NCBI RefSeq assembly: GCF_024105635.1
Contig: NZ_WYDQ01000001.1
Location: 1,736,001 to 1,800,000 of the forward strand
Reading direction: 5' to 3'
DNA length: 64,000 nt
Origin: Oceanicola sp. 502str15
GTDB lineage: Bacteria > Pseudomonadota > Alphaproteobacteria > Rhodobacterales > Rhodobacteraceae
Shown: positions 56,298 through 64,000 of the stretch, piece after piece
Numbering within the stretch: position 1 is the stretch's first letter
Layout of the letters: every line of letters begins with the position of its first letter
Program-made: the position numbers and the translations under genes
The notes under the pieces: model-generated
What the model was told of the DNA's origin: nothing
Database searches by the model: none
Seen by the model: the letters and a program-made list of their open reading frames with translations, nothing else

Positions 56298-56341
56298 GTA
56301 TGCACGGGATGTGTACAGGATGTGCACGCAATGTGACTGGG
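56298..56341. repeat. Array 2 of four 11-bp direct repeats
   Basis: Units begin at 56298 (GTATGCAC), 56309 (ATGTGTAC), 56320 (ATGTGCAC) and 56331 (ATGTGACT), exactly 11 bp apart. It is preceded by GCAAAAA-N3-C, like array 1 at 9957. It lies between convergent genes, not at an evident promoter. Confidence 0.8.
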
Positions 56342-56357
56342 GTATCATTTGCCGCAA

Positions 56358-56372
56358 GGCCCGTTTCGGGCC
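56358..56372. terminator. Small hairpin after the FG-GAP gene
   Basis: GGCCCG-TTT-CGGGCC, 6 bp from the minus-strand stop at 56378. Perfect 6-bp stem without a T-run; may help to end the transcript. Confidence 0.4.
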
Positions 56373-56377
56373 AAATC

Positions 56378-57124
56378 CTAACGGCAGGTGCGCGCCTCGG
56401 CAAAGCTCTCCGGCCCCTCGATCGCGCCCAGATCGCGGGCCACCAGAGTGCCCTCCACCAGCCGCACCCCGACCAACCGCTGCCAGCCCGGATCGGCCAC
56501 CACCAGCTCCGGCCCGCCCCGGCAGTCCCGCAACCCGCCGTGAATGACCGGCTCGCCGAACCGGTGATTGGTCACGCCTGAAAGCTCCGCAACTTCAACC
56601 AGTTGCCCGCCATCCCAGCGCCAGACCCGCAGCACGCGGGCCAGGTGCGGGCGGTCGACATAGGCGATTTCAACAGCCCCGTCCCCATCCAGATCGCCCG
56701 CCCCCACCGGGGCCAGCCAACGGTTGCGCGTGCCGATGAAGGGCGTCGCCCCCAACCGCTCCAACCCGGTCTCGCCAATGCCCCAGACGGCCAGCCGCGC
56801 GCCCTGCGCGGCATGGCTCTCCACCACCACCACCTCCGGCTTGCCGTCGCCCGTGATGTCCCAGAGGCGGGGCGAAAGATCCTCAAAAACAAGCTCTTGC
56901 GGCAGGGTCGCCTGGTAGTTCGAAGACCCGGCACGGCACGGCATCTTCAGCTGCACCCCCACCACCAGCGCCCCCCACTCCTCGTCGTCGCCGAGCGCGC
57001 CATGCGGGTAGCGGGTGGTCGGCAGGGCGTAGTTTGCACCGCTGATCTGGTCCACGCATATCGGCCCGGGCCCGGCCGCAAAGGCGGGCGCCGCGACAAG
57101 CCACAGCGCGACCGCCCGCAGCAT
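56378..57124 (-). CDS. Secreted FG-GAP-like protein
   Basis: 248 residues from ATG 57124. Signal peptide MLRAVALWLVAAPAFA, then two FG-GAP-type calcium loops (LWDITGDGKPEVVVVES and VGAGDLDGDGAVEIAYVDRP), a repeat found in integrin-like beta-propellers. There are Cys pairs (ICVDQIS, MPCRAGS, LRDCRGG, ARTCR). It may be a secreted or periplasmic propeller of unknown ligand. An earlier start at 57172 would add 16 residues. It starts 53 bp after the ferredoxin stop, same strand. Confidence 0.75.
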   Translation of the reverse strand: MLRAVALWLVAAPAFAAGPGPICVDQISGANYALPTTRYPHGALGDDEEWGALVVGVQLKMPCRAGSSNYQATLPQELVFEDLSPRLWDITGDGKPEVVVVESHAAQGARLAVWGIGETGLERLGATPFIGTRNRWLAPVGAGDLDGDGAVEIAYVDRPHLARVLRVWRWDGGQLVEVAELSGVTNHRFGEPVIHGGLRDCRGGPELVVADPGWQRLVGVRLVEGTLVARDLGAIEGPESFAEARTCR

Positions 57125-57176
57125 TTTACCAATCGTCAGGAATTTGCGCCAATCTCGCAGAAACCGGCGCATCGCC

Positions 57177-57539
<363 letters not shown>

Positions 57540-57560
57540 TCATGCAGGGAGATTCCAGCA

Positions 57561-57594
57561 TTGCCGAACCACCCGCGATGTTCTATATTTGTTC
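57561..57594 (+). promoter_or_regulatory. LexA-type (SOS) promoter
   Basis: TTGCCG (57561-57566), a 17-bp spacer and TATATT (57584-57589) form a promoter. GTTC (57580-57583), 7 bp and GTTC (57591-57594) form the alphaproteobacterial LexA box overlapping the -10. The ATG is at 57597, so transcription would start at about the start codon. Confidence 0.75.
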
Positions 57595-57596
57595 TC

Positions 57597-58013
57597 ATGC
57601 CCCATTCCCCCGACTGGCCCCTCCCGCCCCGCGCCATCCCCGCCGCCCTGCTGAACCGCCCGCCCACCGGGGCGCGGGTCACCGTGGCCGGGCTGGTGCT
57701 GGTGCGCCAGAGGCCGGGCACCGCCAAGGGGGTGATCTTCGTGACGTTGGAGGATGAAACCGGCACCTGCAACGTGGTGGTCTGGGCCAAGACCTACGAG
57801 CGCTTCCGCCGCGCCGTGATCGCCGGGCGGCTGCTGCGGGTGACGGGGCGCATCCAGCGCGAGCAGGAGGTGGTGCATATCGTGGCCGAGCAGATCGAGG
57901 ATATCTCCGCCCTGCTCGACACCCTGCTCACGCCGCCCGCCCCGCAACCCCCTGTTGCAAAAGGGGCGCAAGAGCCCGCCCCTCGCCCCGCCCTCCCCGC
58001 TCCCGGGCTATGA
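57597..58013 (+). CDS. Stand-alone C-terminal OB domain of error-prone polymerase DnaE2
   Basis: 138 residues. The middle part (about 28-105: GARVTVAGLVLVRQRPGTAKG, VIFVTLEDETGTCNVVVWAK, RLLRVTGRIQREQEVVHIVA) is the C-terminal OB-fold of DnaE2/ImuC, the SOS translesion polymerase. All other DnaE2 domains are missing, and no such sequence lies upstream. The promoter has a LexA-type GTTC-N7-GTTC box and no room for a ribosome site, suggesting a leaderless mRNA. It may be a deletion scar joining an SOS promoter to the gene end, or a small SOS-induced OB protein. The last 30 residues are Pro/Ala-rich and may be degraded. Confidence 0.85.
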   Translation: MPHSPDWPLPPRAIPAALLNRPPTGARVTVAGLVLVRQRPGTAKGVIFVTLEDETGTCNVVVWAKTYERFRRAVIAGRLLRVTGRIQREQEVVHIVAEQIEDISALLDTLLTPPAPQPPVAKGAQEPAPRPALPAPGL

Positions 58014-58071
58014 GCCACCCCGCTCCCGCGCTATTCTGAGCCCAACGCGGCCCGCAAGAGAGCCCAGAGCA

Positions 58072-58650
58072 GTGACACGACCCAACGCCAAACGCCGCCC
58101 CCACCGTGGCTTTCTCGGGGCCATCCTCGCCTGCGGGGCGCTTGGCCTGTCGGCCTGCGTGCAGCCCCCCGAGGTGCAGAAGCGCTCCGCCCCGCCCACC
58201 ATCGTCACCACCCTCGAAGCCCCGCCCAGCGCCACCCCCGGCTCCTGCTGGGACAAGCAGACAACGCCCCCCGAGACAAAGACCGTGATCGAGCCGGTGC
58301 TGGTGCAACCCGCCCAGCTCACCGCCACGGGCGAGGTCATCTCGCCGCCGATCTACCGCCGCAAGCCGCAGGAATACGTGGTCAAACCCGCCGTCCATCG
58401 CTGGTTCGAAATCCCCTGCCCCGCCGAGCTGACGCCCGACTACATCTCCTCCGTCCAGCGCGCGCTCGCCGCCCGCGGCCACTACCAGGGCCCCGTCACC
58501 GGCCAGCTGGACACCCGCACCCGCCGCGCCATCCGCCGCTTTCAGCAGCCCCAGGGGCTCGACAGCGACACCCTCTCGCTCGCCGCCGCCCGCACCCTCG
58601 GCCTCGCCCCGGCCCTTCTGCCGCAGGCCGAAACCGCGCCCGAGGGTTGA
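58072..58650 (+). CDS. Lipoprotein with peptidoglycan-binding domain
   Basis: 192 residues from GTG 58072. The signal ends in LSAC (lipobox) after RRPHRGFLGAILACGALGL. A Pro/Thr-rich linker is followed by a domain with YISSVQRALAARGHYQGPV and DTRTRRAIRRFQ, the PG_binding_1 pattern. It should be an outer-membrane or inner-membrane lipoprotein that touches peptidoglycan. AGAG lies upstream. The longer frame from 57955 is part of the previous gene. Confidence 0.8.
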   Translation: MTRPNAKRRPHRGFLGAILACGALGLSACVQPPEVQKRSAPPTIVTTLEAPPSATPGSCWDKQTTPPETKTVIEPVLVQPAQLTATGEVISPPIYRRKPQEYVVKPAVHRWFEIPCPAELTPDYISSVQRALAARGHYQGPVTGQLDTRTRRAIRRFQQPQGLDSDTLSLAAARTLGLAPALLPQAETAPEG

Positions 58651-58703
58651 AGCCGCCGCCCCTTCCTGCATATCTCCAAGGAGAACAACGCAGGAGCAGC
58701 CCG

Positions 58704-60521
58704 ATGAAATCCCCCGCCTTCGACGCCGCCGCCGCCCCCTCCGGCGGCAAGAACCTCGGCGACCTCCCCGAGTGGGATCTCTCCGATCTCTACACCGCCG
58801 AAGACGCCCCCGAGCTGACCCGCGACCTCGAGTGGCTCGCCGGCGAATGCCCCGCCTTCGCAGAGGCTTACGAGGGCAAGCTCGACACGCTCACCCCCGC
58901 CCAGATGCTCGAAGTCGTCCACCGCTACGAGGCGATCGACCGCATCGCCGGGCGCATCATGTCGTTTGCCGGCCTGCGCTACTACCAGCTCACCGTCGAT
59001 CCGGGCCGCGCCCAGTTCATGGGCAACATGCAGCAGCAGATCACCGACATCATGTCCTCGCTGGTCTTCTTCACCCTCGAGCTGAACCGCGTCCCCGACG
59101 CCACCTACGAGGCATGGTTCTCCGGCTCCGAAGAGCTCGCCCGCTACAAGCCCGTCTTCGACCGGATGCGCGCCCTCAAGCCCTACCAGCTCTCCGACGA
59201 GCTGGAGAAATTCCTGCACGATCAAAGCACTGTCGGCGCCGCCGCATGGAACCGCCTGTTCGATGAAACCGTCGCGGGCCTCGAGTTCGAGGTCAACGGC
59301 GATGTTCTCGGCATGGAAGGCATCGCCAACCTGCTCTCCGACCAGAACCGCGACACCCGCGAGGCCGCCGCCCGCGAAATCGCCTCCGTCCTGACCGACA
59401 ACCTCTCCATCTTCTCCCGCGTCCACAACACGCTGGCCAAGGAAAAGGCCATCGAGGACAAGTGGCGCAAGATGCCCACGCCCCAGACCGGCCGGCACCT
59501 CTCCAACCACGTCGAACCCGAGGTGGTGGAGGCCCTGCGCAACGCCGTCGTCGCAGCCTACCCCCGCCTCTCGCACCGCTACTACGAGCTGAAGCGCGGC
59601 TGGCTCGGCCTCGACAAGATGCAGGTCTGGGACCGCAACGCGCCCCTGCCGATGGAAAGCGAAAAGGTCGTCAACTGGGACGAGGCCAAATCCACCGTGC
59701 TCGACGCCTACGCCGGTTTCGCCCCCGAAATGGCCGAGATCGCCAAGCCCTTCTTCGAGAAAGGCTGGATCGACGCCGAGGTGAAGCCCGGCAAGGCCCC
59801 CGGCGCCTTCGCCCACCCCACCGTCACCGACGTGCACCCCTACGTGATGCTGAACTACCTCGGCAAACCGCGCGACGTGATGACACTGGCCCACGAGCTC
59901 GGCCACGGCGTCCATCAGGTGCTCGCCGCCGAACAGGGCGAACTGCTCTCCAGCACCCCCCTGACCCTCGCCGAAACCGCCAGCGTCTTCGGCGAAATGC
60001 TCACCTTCCGCAAACTCCTCGCGGCGGCCAAGGATGACGCCGAGCGAAAGGTCATGCTCGCCGGCAAGGTGGAAGACATGATCAACACCGTCGTCCGCCA
60101 GATCGCCTTCTACGACTTCGAATGCAAACTCCACGCCGCCCGCGCCGAAGGCGAGCTGACCCCCGACCAGATCAACGAGATCTGGATGTCGGTGCAGGGC
60201 GAAAGCCTCGGCCCGGCCTTCGAGTTCATGGACGGCTACGAGACCTTCTGGGCCTACATCCCCCACTTCGTCCACTCGCCCTTCTACGTCTACGCCTACG
60301 CCTTCGGCGACGGGCTCGTGAACGCCCTCTATGCCGCCTACGAGGAAGGCGACGCCGACTTCCAGGCCAAGTATTTCGACATGCTCAAGGCCGGCGGCTC
60401 CAAGCACCACAAGGAACTCCTCGCCCCCTTCGGCCTCGACGCCTCCGACCCGGCCTTCTGGGACAAGGGCCTGTCGATGATCGAAGGCTTCATCGACGAG
60501 CTGGAGGCGATGGAGGGCTGA
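58704..60521 (+). CDS. pepF: M3 family oligoendopeptidase (PepF-like)
   Basis: 605 residues. The zinc site is LAHELGHGVHQVLAAE with the third ligand in TLAETASVFGE. The N-terminal helical part (LPEWDLSDLYTAEDAPEL) and the C-terminal end fit PepF/oligopeptidase F. Cytoplasmic, it cuts short peptides. AGGAG at 58692-58696 supports ATG 58704. The next gene starts inside its stop as TGATG. Confidence 0.94.
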   Translation: MKSPAFDAAAAPSGGKNLGDLPEWDLSDLYTAEDAPELTRDLEWLAGECPAFAEAYEGKLDTLTPAQMLEVVHRYEAIDRIAGRIMSFAGLRYYQLTVDPGRAQFMGNMQQQITDIMSSLVFFTLELNRVPDATYEAWFSGSEELARYKPVFDRMRALKPYQLSDELEKFLHDQSTVGAAAWNRLFDETVAGLEFEVNGDVLGMEGIANLLSDQNRDTREAAAREIASVLTDNLSIFSRVHNTLAKEKAIEDKWRKMPTPQTGRHLSNHVEPEVVEALRNAVVAAYPRLSHRYYELKRGWLGLDKMQVWDRNAPLPMESEKVVNWDEAKSTVLDAYAGFAPEMAEIAKPFFEKGWIDAEVKPGKAPGAFAHPTVTDVHPYVMLNYLGKPRDVMTLAHELGHGVHQVLAAEQGELLSSTPLTLAETASVFGEMLTFRKLLAAAKDDAERKVMLAGKVEDMINTVVRQIAFYDFECKLHAARAEGELTPDQINEIWMSVQGESLGPAFEFMDGYETFWAYIPHFVHSPFYVYAYAFGDGLVNALYAAYEEGDADFQAKYFDMLKAGGSKHHKELLAPFGLDASDPAFWDKGLSMIEGFIDELEAMEG

Positions 60522-60940
60522 TGCCCTACCGCCTAGGCCGCCTGATCGACCACATCGGCCTCCGGGTGAGCGACTACCCCGCCGCCCGGAGCCTCTGGCT
60601 CGCGCTCTTCGACGCCCTCGGCCTGGCTGCCGAGGTGGAGGAAGACCCCGACAACGGCCTCAACCTCGACGAGCTCTACATCGGCCCCGCCCGCCCCGGC
60701 GGCCCGGTCACCCGCGACCTTCACATCTGCCTCCAGGCGCCAGACCGCGAGACCGTCCAGCGCGCCCACGCCGCCGCCCTCGCCGCAGGCGGGCGCGACA
60801 ACGGCGCCCCCGGCCTGCGTGCCTATCACCCCGGCTACTACGCCGCCTTCCTGCTCGACCCGGATGGCAACAACATCGAGATCAAATGCGACGAACGGGC
60901 CGGGACCCGATCCGCCAGCCACATCGACATCACACCCTGA
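60521..60940 (+). CDS. VOC (glyoxalase-like) protein
   Basis: 139 residues. RLIDHIGLRVSDYPAARSLW and YYAAFLLDPDGNNIEIKCDE show the start and end strands of a VOC fold with His and Glu metal ligands. Substrate unknown. It overlaps the peptidase stop by one base (TGATG), so translation is coupled. Confidence 0.9.
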   Translation: MPYRLGRLIDHIGLRVSDYPAARSLWLALFDALGLAAEVEEDPDNGLNLDELYIGPARPGGPVTRDLHICLQAPDRETVQRAHAAALAAGGRDNGAPGLRAYHPGYYAAFLLDPDGNNIEIKCDERAGTRSASHIDITP

Positions 60941-61000
60941 CGCGCCCTGCGGGACGGCGGGTGGGGCGATGCGCGCCAGCGCGAGCGTCACCCGCCGCGC

Positions 61001-61531
61001 CTACTCTACCGAAATCTCCGTTTCCACCACCCCCGTCACCATCCGGCAGGTCTCCGGATCGACCGCCGAGGAGATGATCGGCTTGCGGCACAGCTCCGCC
61101 TCGAAGGTCGCCACCAGCCGCCCGTAGCCGCCCCAGACCTCCAGCTCCACCACGTCCACCACCGCCGCCCGCCGCGCCCCCCGGCTGGTCCAGAACGGGC
61201 CGCCCATGCCCTCCGGCACATGGATCACATCCACCGACAGCGGCACCGCGCCCGGCGCATAGGCCCCGACCCAGCGCACCTCGAGGCTGAACACGTCGCG
61301 CACGCTGAACCGCGGCTCCGGGTGCCCCTGCACCCGCAACTCCGTCAGCCGCGGCCCGCGCAGAAGGCTCGCCGTCGCCACCCGCGCCCCGCCCTGCTCC
61401 ATGGAGATCGTGTGCCAGCCCCGCGCCACCCCATCGACATAGGCCGTGATCCGCCCCAACCCCTCGGCAGCGGCAGGCATGGGCAGCGCCGCCAGTAGCA
61501 CCGCCAGCGCGAAAGGCATAAAGCACTTCAT
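61001..61531 (-). CDS. Exported protein of unknown function
   Basis: 176 residues. A signal peptide (MKCFMPFALAVLLAALPMPAAA) is followed by a small beta-rich domain (LGRITAYVDGVARGWHTIS ... LTELRVQGHPEPRFSVRDVFSLEVRW) and a C-terminal part with two Cys residues (AELCRKPII, PETCRMVTG). The family is unknown to me. The ATG at 61531 has GGAGGG too close, and ATG 61519 is a second option. Confidence 0.7.
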   Translation of the reverse strand: MKCFMPFALAVLLAALPMPAAAEGLGRITAYVDGVARGWHTISMEQGGARVATASLLRGPRLTELRVQGHPEPRFSVRDVFSLEVRWVGAYAPGAVPLSVDVIHVPEGMGGPFWTSRGARRAAVVDVVELEVWGGYGRLVATFEAELCRKPIISSAVDPETCRMVTGVVETEISVE

Positions 61532-61634
61532 CCCTCCAGCTTGCCCGCTCCCCCGGCAACAGGTCAAACACAGGAGGTGGGTGAAACCCGCCACCGCCGC
61601 CCTATTTACAATTTGAGAAGGTTTGGAGCCTAAC

Positions 61635-62030
61635 ATGAAGATCACGCGCGCAGCAGAACAACCCTCGGGCACCGGCCCGGCAGAGCACTTCACCGGCGCC
61701 GTCCGCCAGGACAATCGCCACAGCCCCGAAGACGGCACCTCGGCAGGTGCCGTGATCGTCACCTTCGAGCCCGGCGCCCGCACCGCCTGGCACACCCACC
61801 CGCGCGGCCAACTGCTGATCGTCACCGCCGGCCTCGGCTGGGTCCAGCGCGAGGGCGGCCCGAAAGAAGAGATCGCAGCGGGCGACAAGGTCTGGTTCGC
61901 GCCCGGCGAAAAGCACTGGCACGGCGCCCGCGACAGTCACGCCCTGACCCATGTGGCGGTCCACGAGGTGGTCAACGGCTCCAACGTCGACTGGATGGAG
62001 CATGTGAGCGACGCCGACTACCTCGGTTAA
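61635..62030 (+). CDS. Small cupin-domain protein
   Basis: 131 residues. The cupin motif is GARTAWHTHPRGQLLIV with the metal-binding His pair, and later WFAPGEKHWHGARDSH. Such proteins include carboxymuconolactone-like and quercetinase-like enzymes. Function unknown. GGAG lies 7 bp before ATG 61635. It overlaps the convergent transferase by 4 bp. Confidence 0.85.
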   Translation: MKITRAAEQPSGTGPAEHFTGAVRQDNRHSPEDGTSAGAVIVTFEPGARTAWHTHPRGQLLIVTAGLGWVQREGGPKEEIAAGDKVWFAPGEKHWHGARDSHALTHVAVHEVVNGSNVDWMEHVSDADYLG

Positions 62031-63637
62031 GGGCGCGCAAGCTCCAGCGGCGGGTCTACCGGCGCGCGCCAGAGCCGCGCCCGCAGCGCGTTTTCGCGCA
62101 GCAGCCGCCGGTTCAGCTCCGCCACCCCGAGGCGGGCGGCAAGCGTCGGCTCCGCGCTCCTCAGAGAGCGCCCCAACCCGGCGCGGCTCTCCGCAAGCTG
62201 AAAGCCCATCAGCTCCAGCACGGTCGGAAACACGTCGATCATCGCCCCCGGCGCGCTGACCCGGCCCGGCGACAGATCGCCGCCCAGCACGATCATCGTA
62301 TTGCGCCGCTCCAGTGCCTCCAGCGCCGCATAGGTGTTTACGGTCGGGTGGGCGAGATGATCGGAAAGCAGCACCACCAGCGTGTCGCCCGCCGCGATCA
62401 AGTCATTGAGAGAATTCACGAAATCCCGCGCCAACCCGGCCGTGCAGGCGACCGCGAGCAGCATGTCCTCGGCCTCCGCCCCCTGCCCCGGCTCCCGGCA
62501 TTCCGGCGCCAGGTAGCCCTTCGGCCCATGCGGCCCCATGGTCTCCACCACCACCGCAAAAGGCGTGCCCGCTTCGTGGAGTGCCGCGATCCGCTCCCGC
62601 GCGGCATCGAACACCACATCGTCCTGCACCCCCCAATCGGTCAGCTCGCCCCCCGCCCGTGGCGCGAGGTCATCGAGCCCGATCACCTCGTCAAACCCGT
62701 GAGTGAGAAACAGCAGGTCGATCCCGGCAAAGCCCGGGTCCGAATTCACCACGTAGCTCTGTCGATAGCCCTGCGCCGCCAGCAGGTCGCCAAGGCAGGT
62801 GGCTCCGGGCAGAAACGCGCCGCCCGTCGGCGGCCGGTTGCGCCGCATCAATCCCTGCGGAAACAGCGGCACCCCGCAGAGCGACGCCGCCAGCCCGCCC
62901 GCGCTGTAATCGGTCATGGCGATCTGGTCGATGTTGTCAAAGACCAGCCCGCGCGCCCCCAGCGCCGCCAAGGGCGCATAGGCCACACCGAACTGGGCAT
63001 CGCCATAGGTCTGCTCGAGGCTCTCGAGATAGACGATCACGAGGTTCATCCGCCGCGCAGGCACGCCCGTGACCTGCGGCGCCCGGTACTCCGCAACGAT
63101 CTCCTCCGCGCCGAACTGCGCGGATGTCCGGTACACCGCATAGGCCGCGATCGGGTTCACCAGCACCAGCCCCACCGCCGCCGCCAGGCTCACCGATCCG
63201 CCCCACCGCCGCGCCGCGATGCACCGCAAGAGTGCATGGGCCGGGATCGCCCAGAGCAGCACACCCGCGCCCGCCATCAGCATCTCGCCGCCGAACGATC
63301 CGGTGCCAAGGCCAAGCTGCATATGGGTCAGCGCGGCGGAAATGTTTGCCTCTCCAAAGACTTGCCGCATCGCAAGCGCAGGTGCCAGGGCGGCAAAGGC
63401 GAGCCAGTAGAGCGTGGTTGCGAGGCGCCCCGCGCCCTTGGGCGCAGCCGGCCCCTGCCACAGAGACAGGCCGTAGAGCAGGCTGGCAACGGCGGTGCCC
63501 CACAGCAGATCGGCCCGCACCGTCGCGGCGCCCCTGGCGATCCCCACGGCGCAGATCAGCAGCGCGAGACCGGCGAAAACCTGGTCTGCGCGCAGGCGCA
63601 ATCCGTCAGCCCCGCCCGCCCTTGGCATAGACCGCAT
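62027..63637 (-). CDS. OpgB/LtaS-like alkaline-phosphatase-fold transferase
   Basis: 536 residues, about four membrane helices in the first 190 residues, then a sulfatase/phosphatase-fold domain: MNLVIVYLESLEQTYGD, MTDYSAGGLAASLCGVP, DLLAAQGYRQSYVVNSDPGFAG and LLSDHLAHP. OpgB transfers phosphoglycerol to osmoregulated glucans and LtaS makes lipoteichoic acid; this is a related enzyme. In the TDYS-AGG segment a Ser stands where OpgB has Thr as nucleophile. ATG 63637 overlaps the next gene. Confidence 0.85.
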   Translation of the reverse strand: MRSMPRAGGADGLRLRADQVFAGLALLICAVGIARGAATVRADLLWGTAVASLLYGLSLWQGPAAPKGAGRLATTLYWLAFAALAPALAMRQVFGEANISAALTHMQLGLGTGSFGGEMLMAGAGVLLWAIPAHALLRCIAARRWGGSVSLAAAVGLVLVNPIAAYAVYRTSAQFGAEEIVAEYRAPQVTGVPARRMNLVIVYLESLEQTYGDAQFGVAYAPLAALGARGLVFDNIDQIAMTDYSAGGLAASLCGVPLFPQGLMRRNRPPTGGAFLPGATCLGDLLAAQGYRQSYVVNSDPGFAGIDLLFLTHGFDEVIGLDDLAPRAGGELTDWGVQDDVVFDAARERIAALHEAGTPFAVVVETMGPHGPKGYLAPECREPGQGAEAEDMLLAVACTAGLARDFVNSLNDLIAAGDTLVVLLSDHLAHPTVNTYAALEALERRNTMIVLGGDLSPGRVSAPGAMIDVFPTVLELMGFQLAESRAGLGRSLRSAEPTLAARLGVAELNRRLLRENALRARLWRAPVDPPLELARP

Positions 63638-64000
63638 CAATCAGCGCCTGCGTGCCCTTCGCATCCTCGAGGCTCCACGGATAGGCCGCCCCCTCGCGCA
63701 CCGTCCGCCCGAAGTTCTCCACCTGCAGCACGTATTGGTTGACCCCCGGAAACCGCTCGACCCGCCGCCCCATGTCCTGCTGGTGCAGTTCCACCTCGGC
63801 CTGATCGAACACGTTGGCATTGAACGGCGCGGTCAGCCGGATCACCCCCTCGGTGCCGTGAAAGCTCATATGCTGCCAGGGGTGCATCCGCATCGAGTTG
63901 ATCCAATGCGCCGTGCAGGAGGGAAACCGCGCCGCGACGCGGGCCACCACGTCCACCCCGGCCTCGAAATCGAGGTCGGCATGTGTGATCTCCTCGGGCT
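63606..64000 (-). CDS. Gfo/Idh/MocA oxidoreductase (C-terminal part)
   Basis: The frame runs off the window; only the last about 130 residues are seen. The visible text (EEITHADLDFEAGVDVVARV, INSMRMHPWQHMSFHGTEG, RVERFPGVNQYVLQVENFGR) is the C-terminal beta-sheet domain of Gfo/Idh/MocA NAD-dependent sugar dehydrogenases. The Rossmann domain lies outside. Substrate unknown. It overlaps the transferase start, so both are in one operon. Confidence 0.8.
   Translation of the reverse strand, partial: PEEITHADLDFEAGVDVVARVAARFPSCTAHWINSMRMHPWQHMSFHGTEGVIRLTAPFNANVFDQAEVELHQQDMGRRVERFPGVNQYVLQVENFGRTVREGAAYPWSLEDAKGTQALIDAVYAKGGRG

Noticed and set aside
58542..60410. 622-residue minus-strand frame opposite pepF
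   Set aside because: Antisense to a conserved zinc peptidase; text is Gly/Val/Glu shadow.

Overview
The window is GC-rich chromosomal DNA from an alphaproteobacterium, most likely a member of the Rhodobacterales (Roseobacter group). Supporting signs are the glyQ / small membrane protein / glyS / PPDK-like block, the folB-folP-glmM block, a SAM-II riboswitch in front of metZ, CtrA-type TTAA-N7-TTAA boxes and a GTTC-N7-GTTC LexA-type box. I see no rRNA, tRNA, CRISPR array, prophage or complete insertion sequence. Most of it is core and housekeeping DNA, and the unusual material lies in small paralogues, gene remnants and intergenic repeats.

Layout. 1-4.3 kb: end of a small protein, cytochrome c oxidase subunit I (ctaD) with a strong terminator, then a 175-residue mini COX1 protein, a DUF2244 protein and a glycosyltransferase. 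4.4-9.9 kb: yqeY divergent from carA, a c-di-GMP-type (MshEN) membrane glycosyltransferase behind a CtrA-type box, a GntR regulator and a HAD nucleotidase. 9.9-17.2 kb: an array of 11-bp repeats, a UbiH-type hydroxylase, a class V aminotransferase with two Lrp regulators, ilvC, an EamA exporter, a hemerythrin protein and two unassigned proteins. 17.3-21.9 kb: glmM, folP, folB, an L,D-transpeptidase and a cell-wall hydrolase. 22-28.5 kb: a PPDK-like protein, glyS, a small membrane protein and glyQ. 28.7-33.7 kb: a secreted protein with a dead trypsin-like domain, trkH, a 760-bp gap and purU. 33.9-41.6 kb: desaturase and GNAT, folE2, a sulfotransferase, metZ with its riboswitch leader plus a 59-residue downstream gene, an RcnB-like protein, a PAP2 phosphatase and an alpha/beta hydrolase.

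41.6-50.3 kb: GST, an NTF2-like protein, a TSUP transporter, yciB, an EamA transporter, an amino-acid ABC permease and binding protein, mgtC, an exported protein and ftsY. 50.8-56.2 kb: an AlkB-type hydroxylase, a small secreted protein, an ArsR/SRPBCC pair, xseA and purD. 56.3-64 kb: a second 11-bp array, an FG-GAP-like protein, a 2Fe-2S ferredoxin, a stand-alone C-terminal DnaE2 fragment behind a LexA-type promoter, a lipoprotein, an M3 peptidase, a VOC protein, an exported protein, a cupin, an OpgB/LtaS-like transferase and a cut-off Gfo/Idh/MocA oxidoreductase.

The most interesting items are: (1) the mini COX1 protein that keeps the heme and Mg ligands of subunit I; (2) the DnaE2 C-terminal OB-domain gene with a LexA-type box overlapping its promoter and apparently no leader; (3) two matching arrays of four 11-bp units; (4) five copies of a CATTTTCTTG element, one of them followed by three 33-bp hairpin units; (5) a SAM-II / terminator / Shine-Dalgarno-hairpin leader; (6) a GDAGGP pseudo-protease; (7) CtrA-type boxes before the MshEN glycosyltransferase and the PPDK-like gene; (8) an mgtC gene whose best start is ATC.
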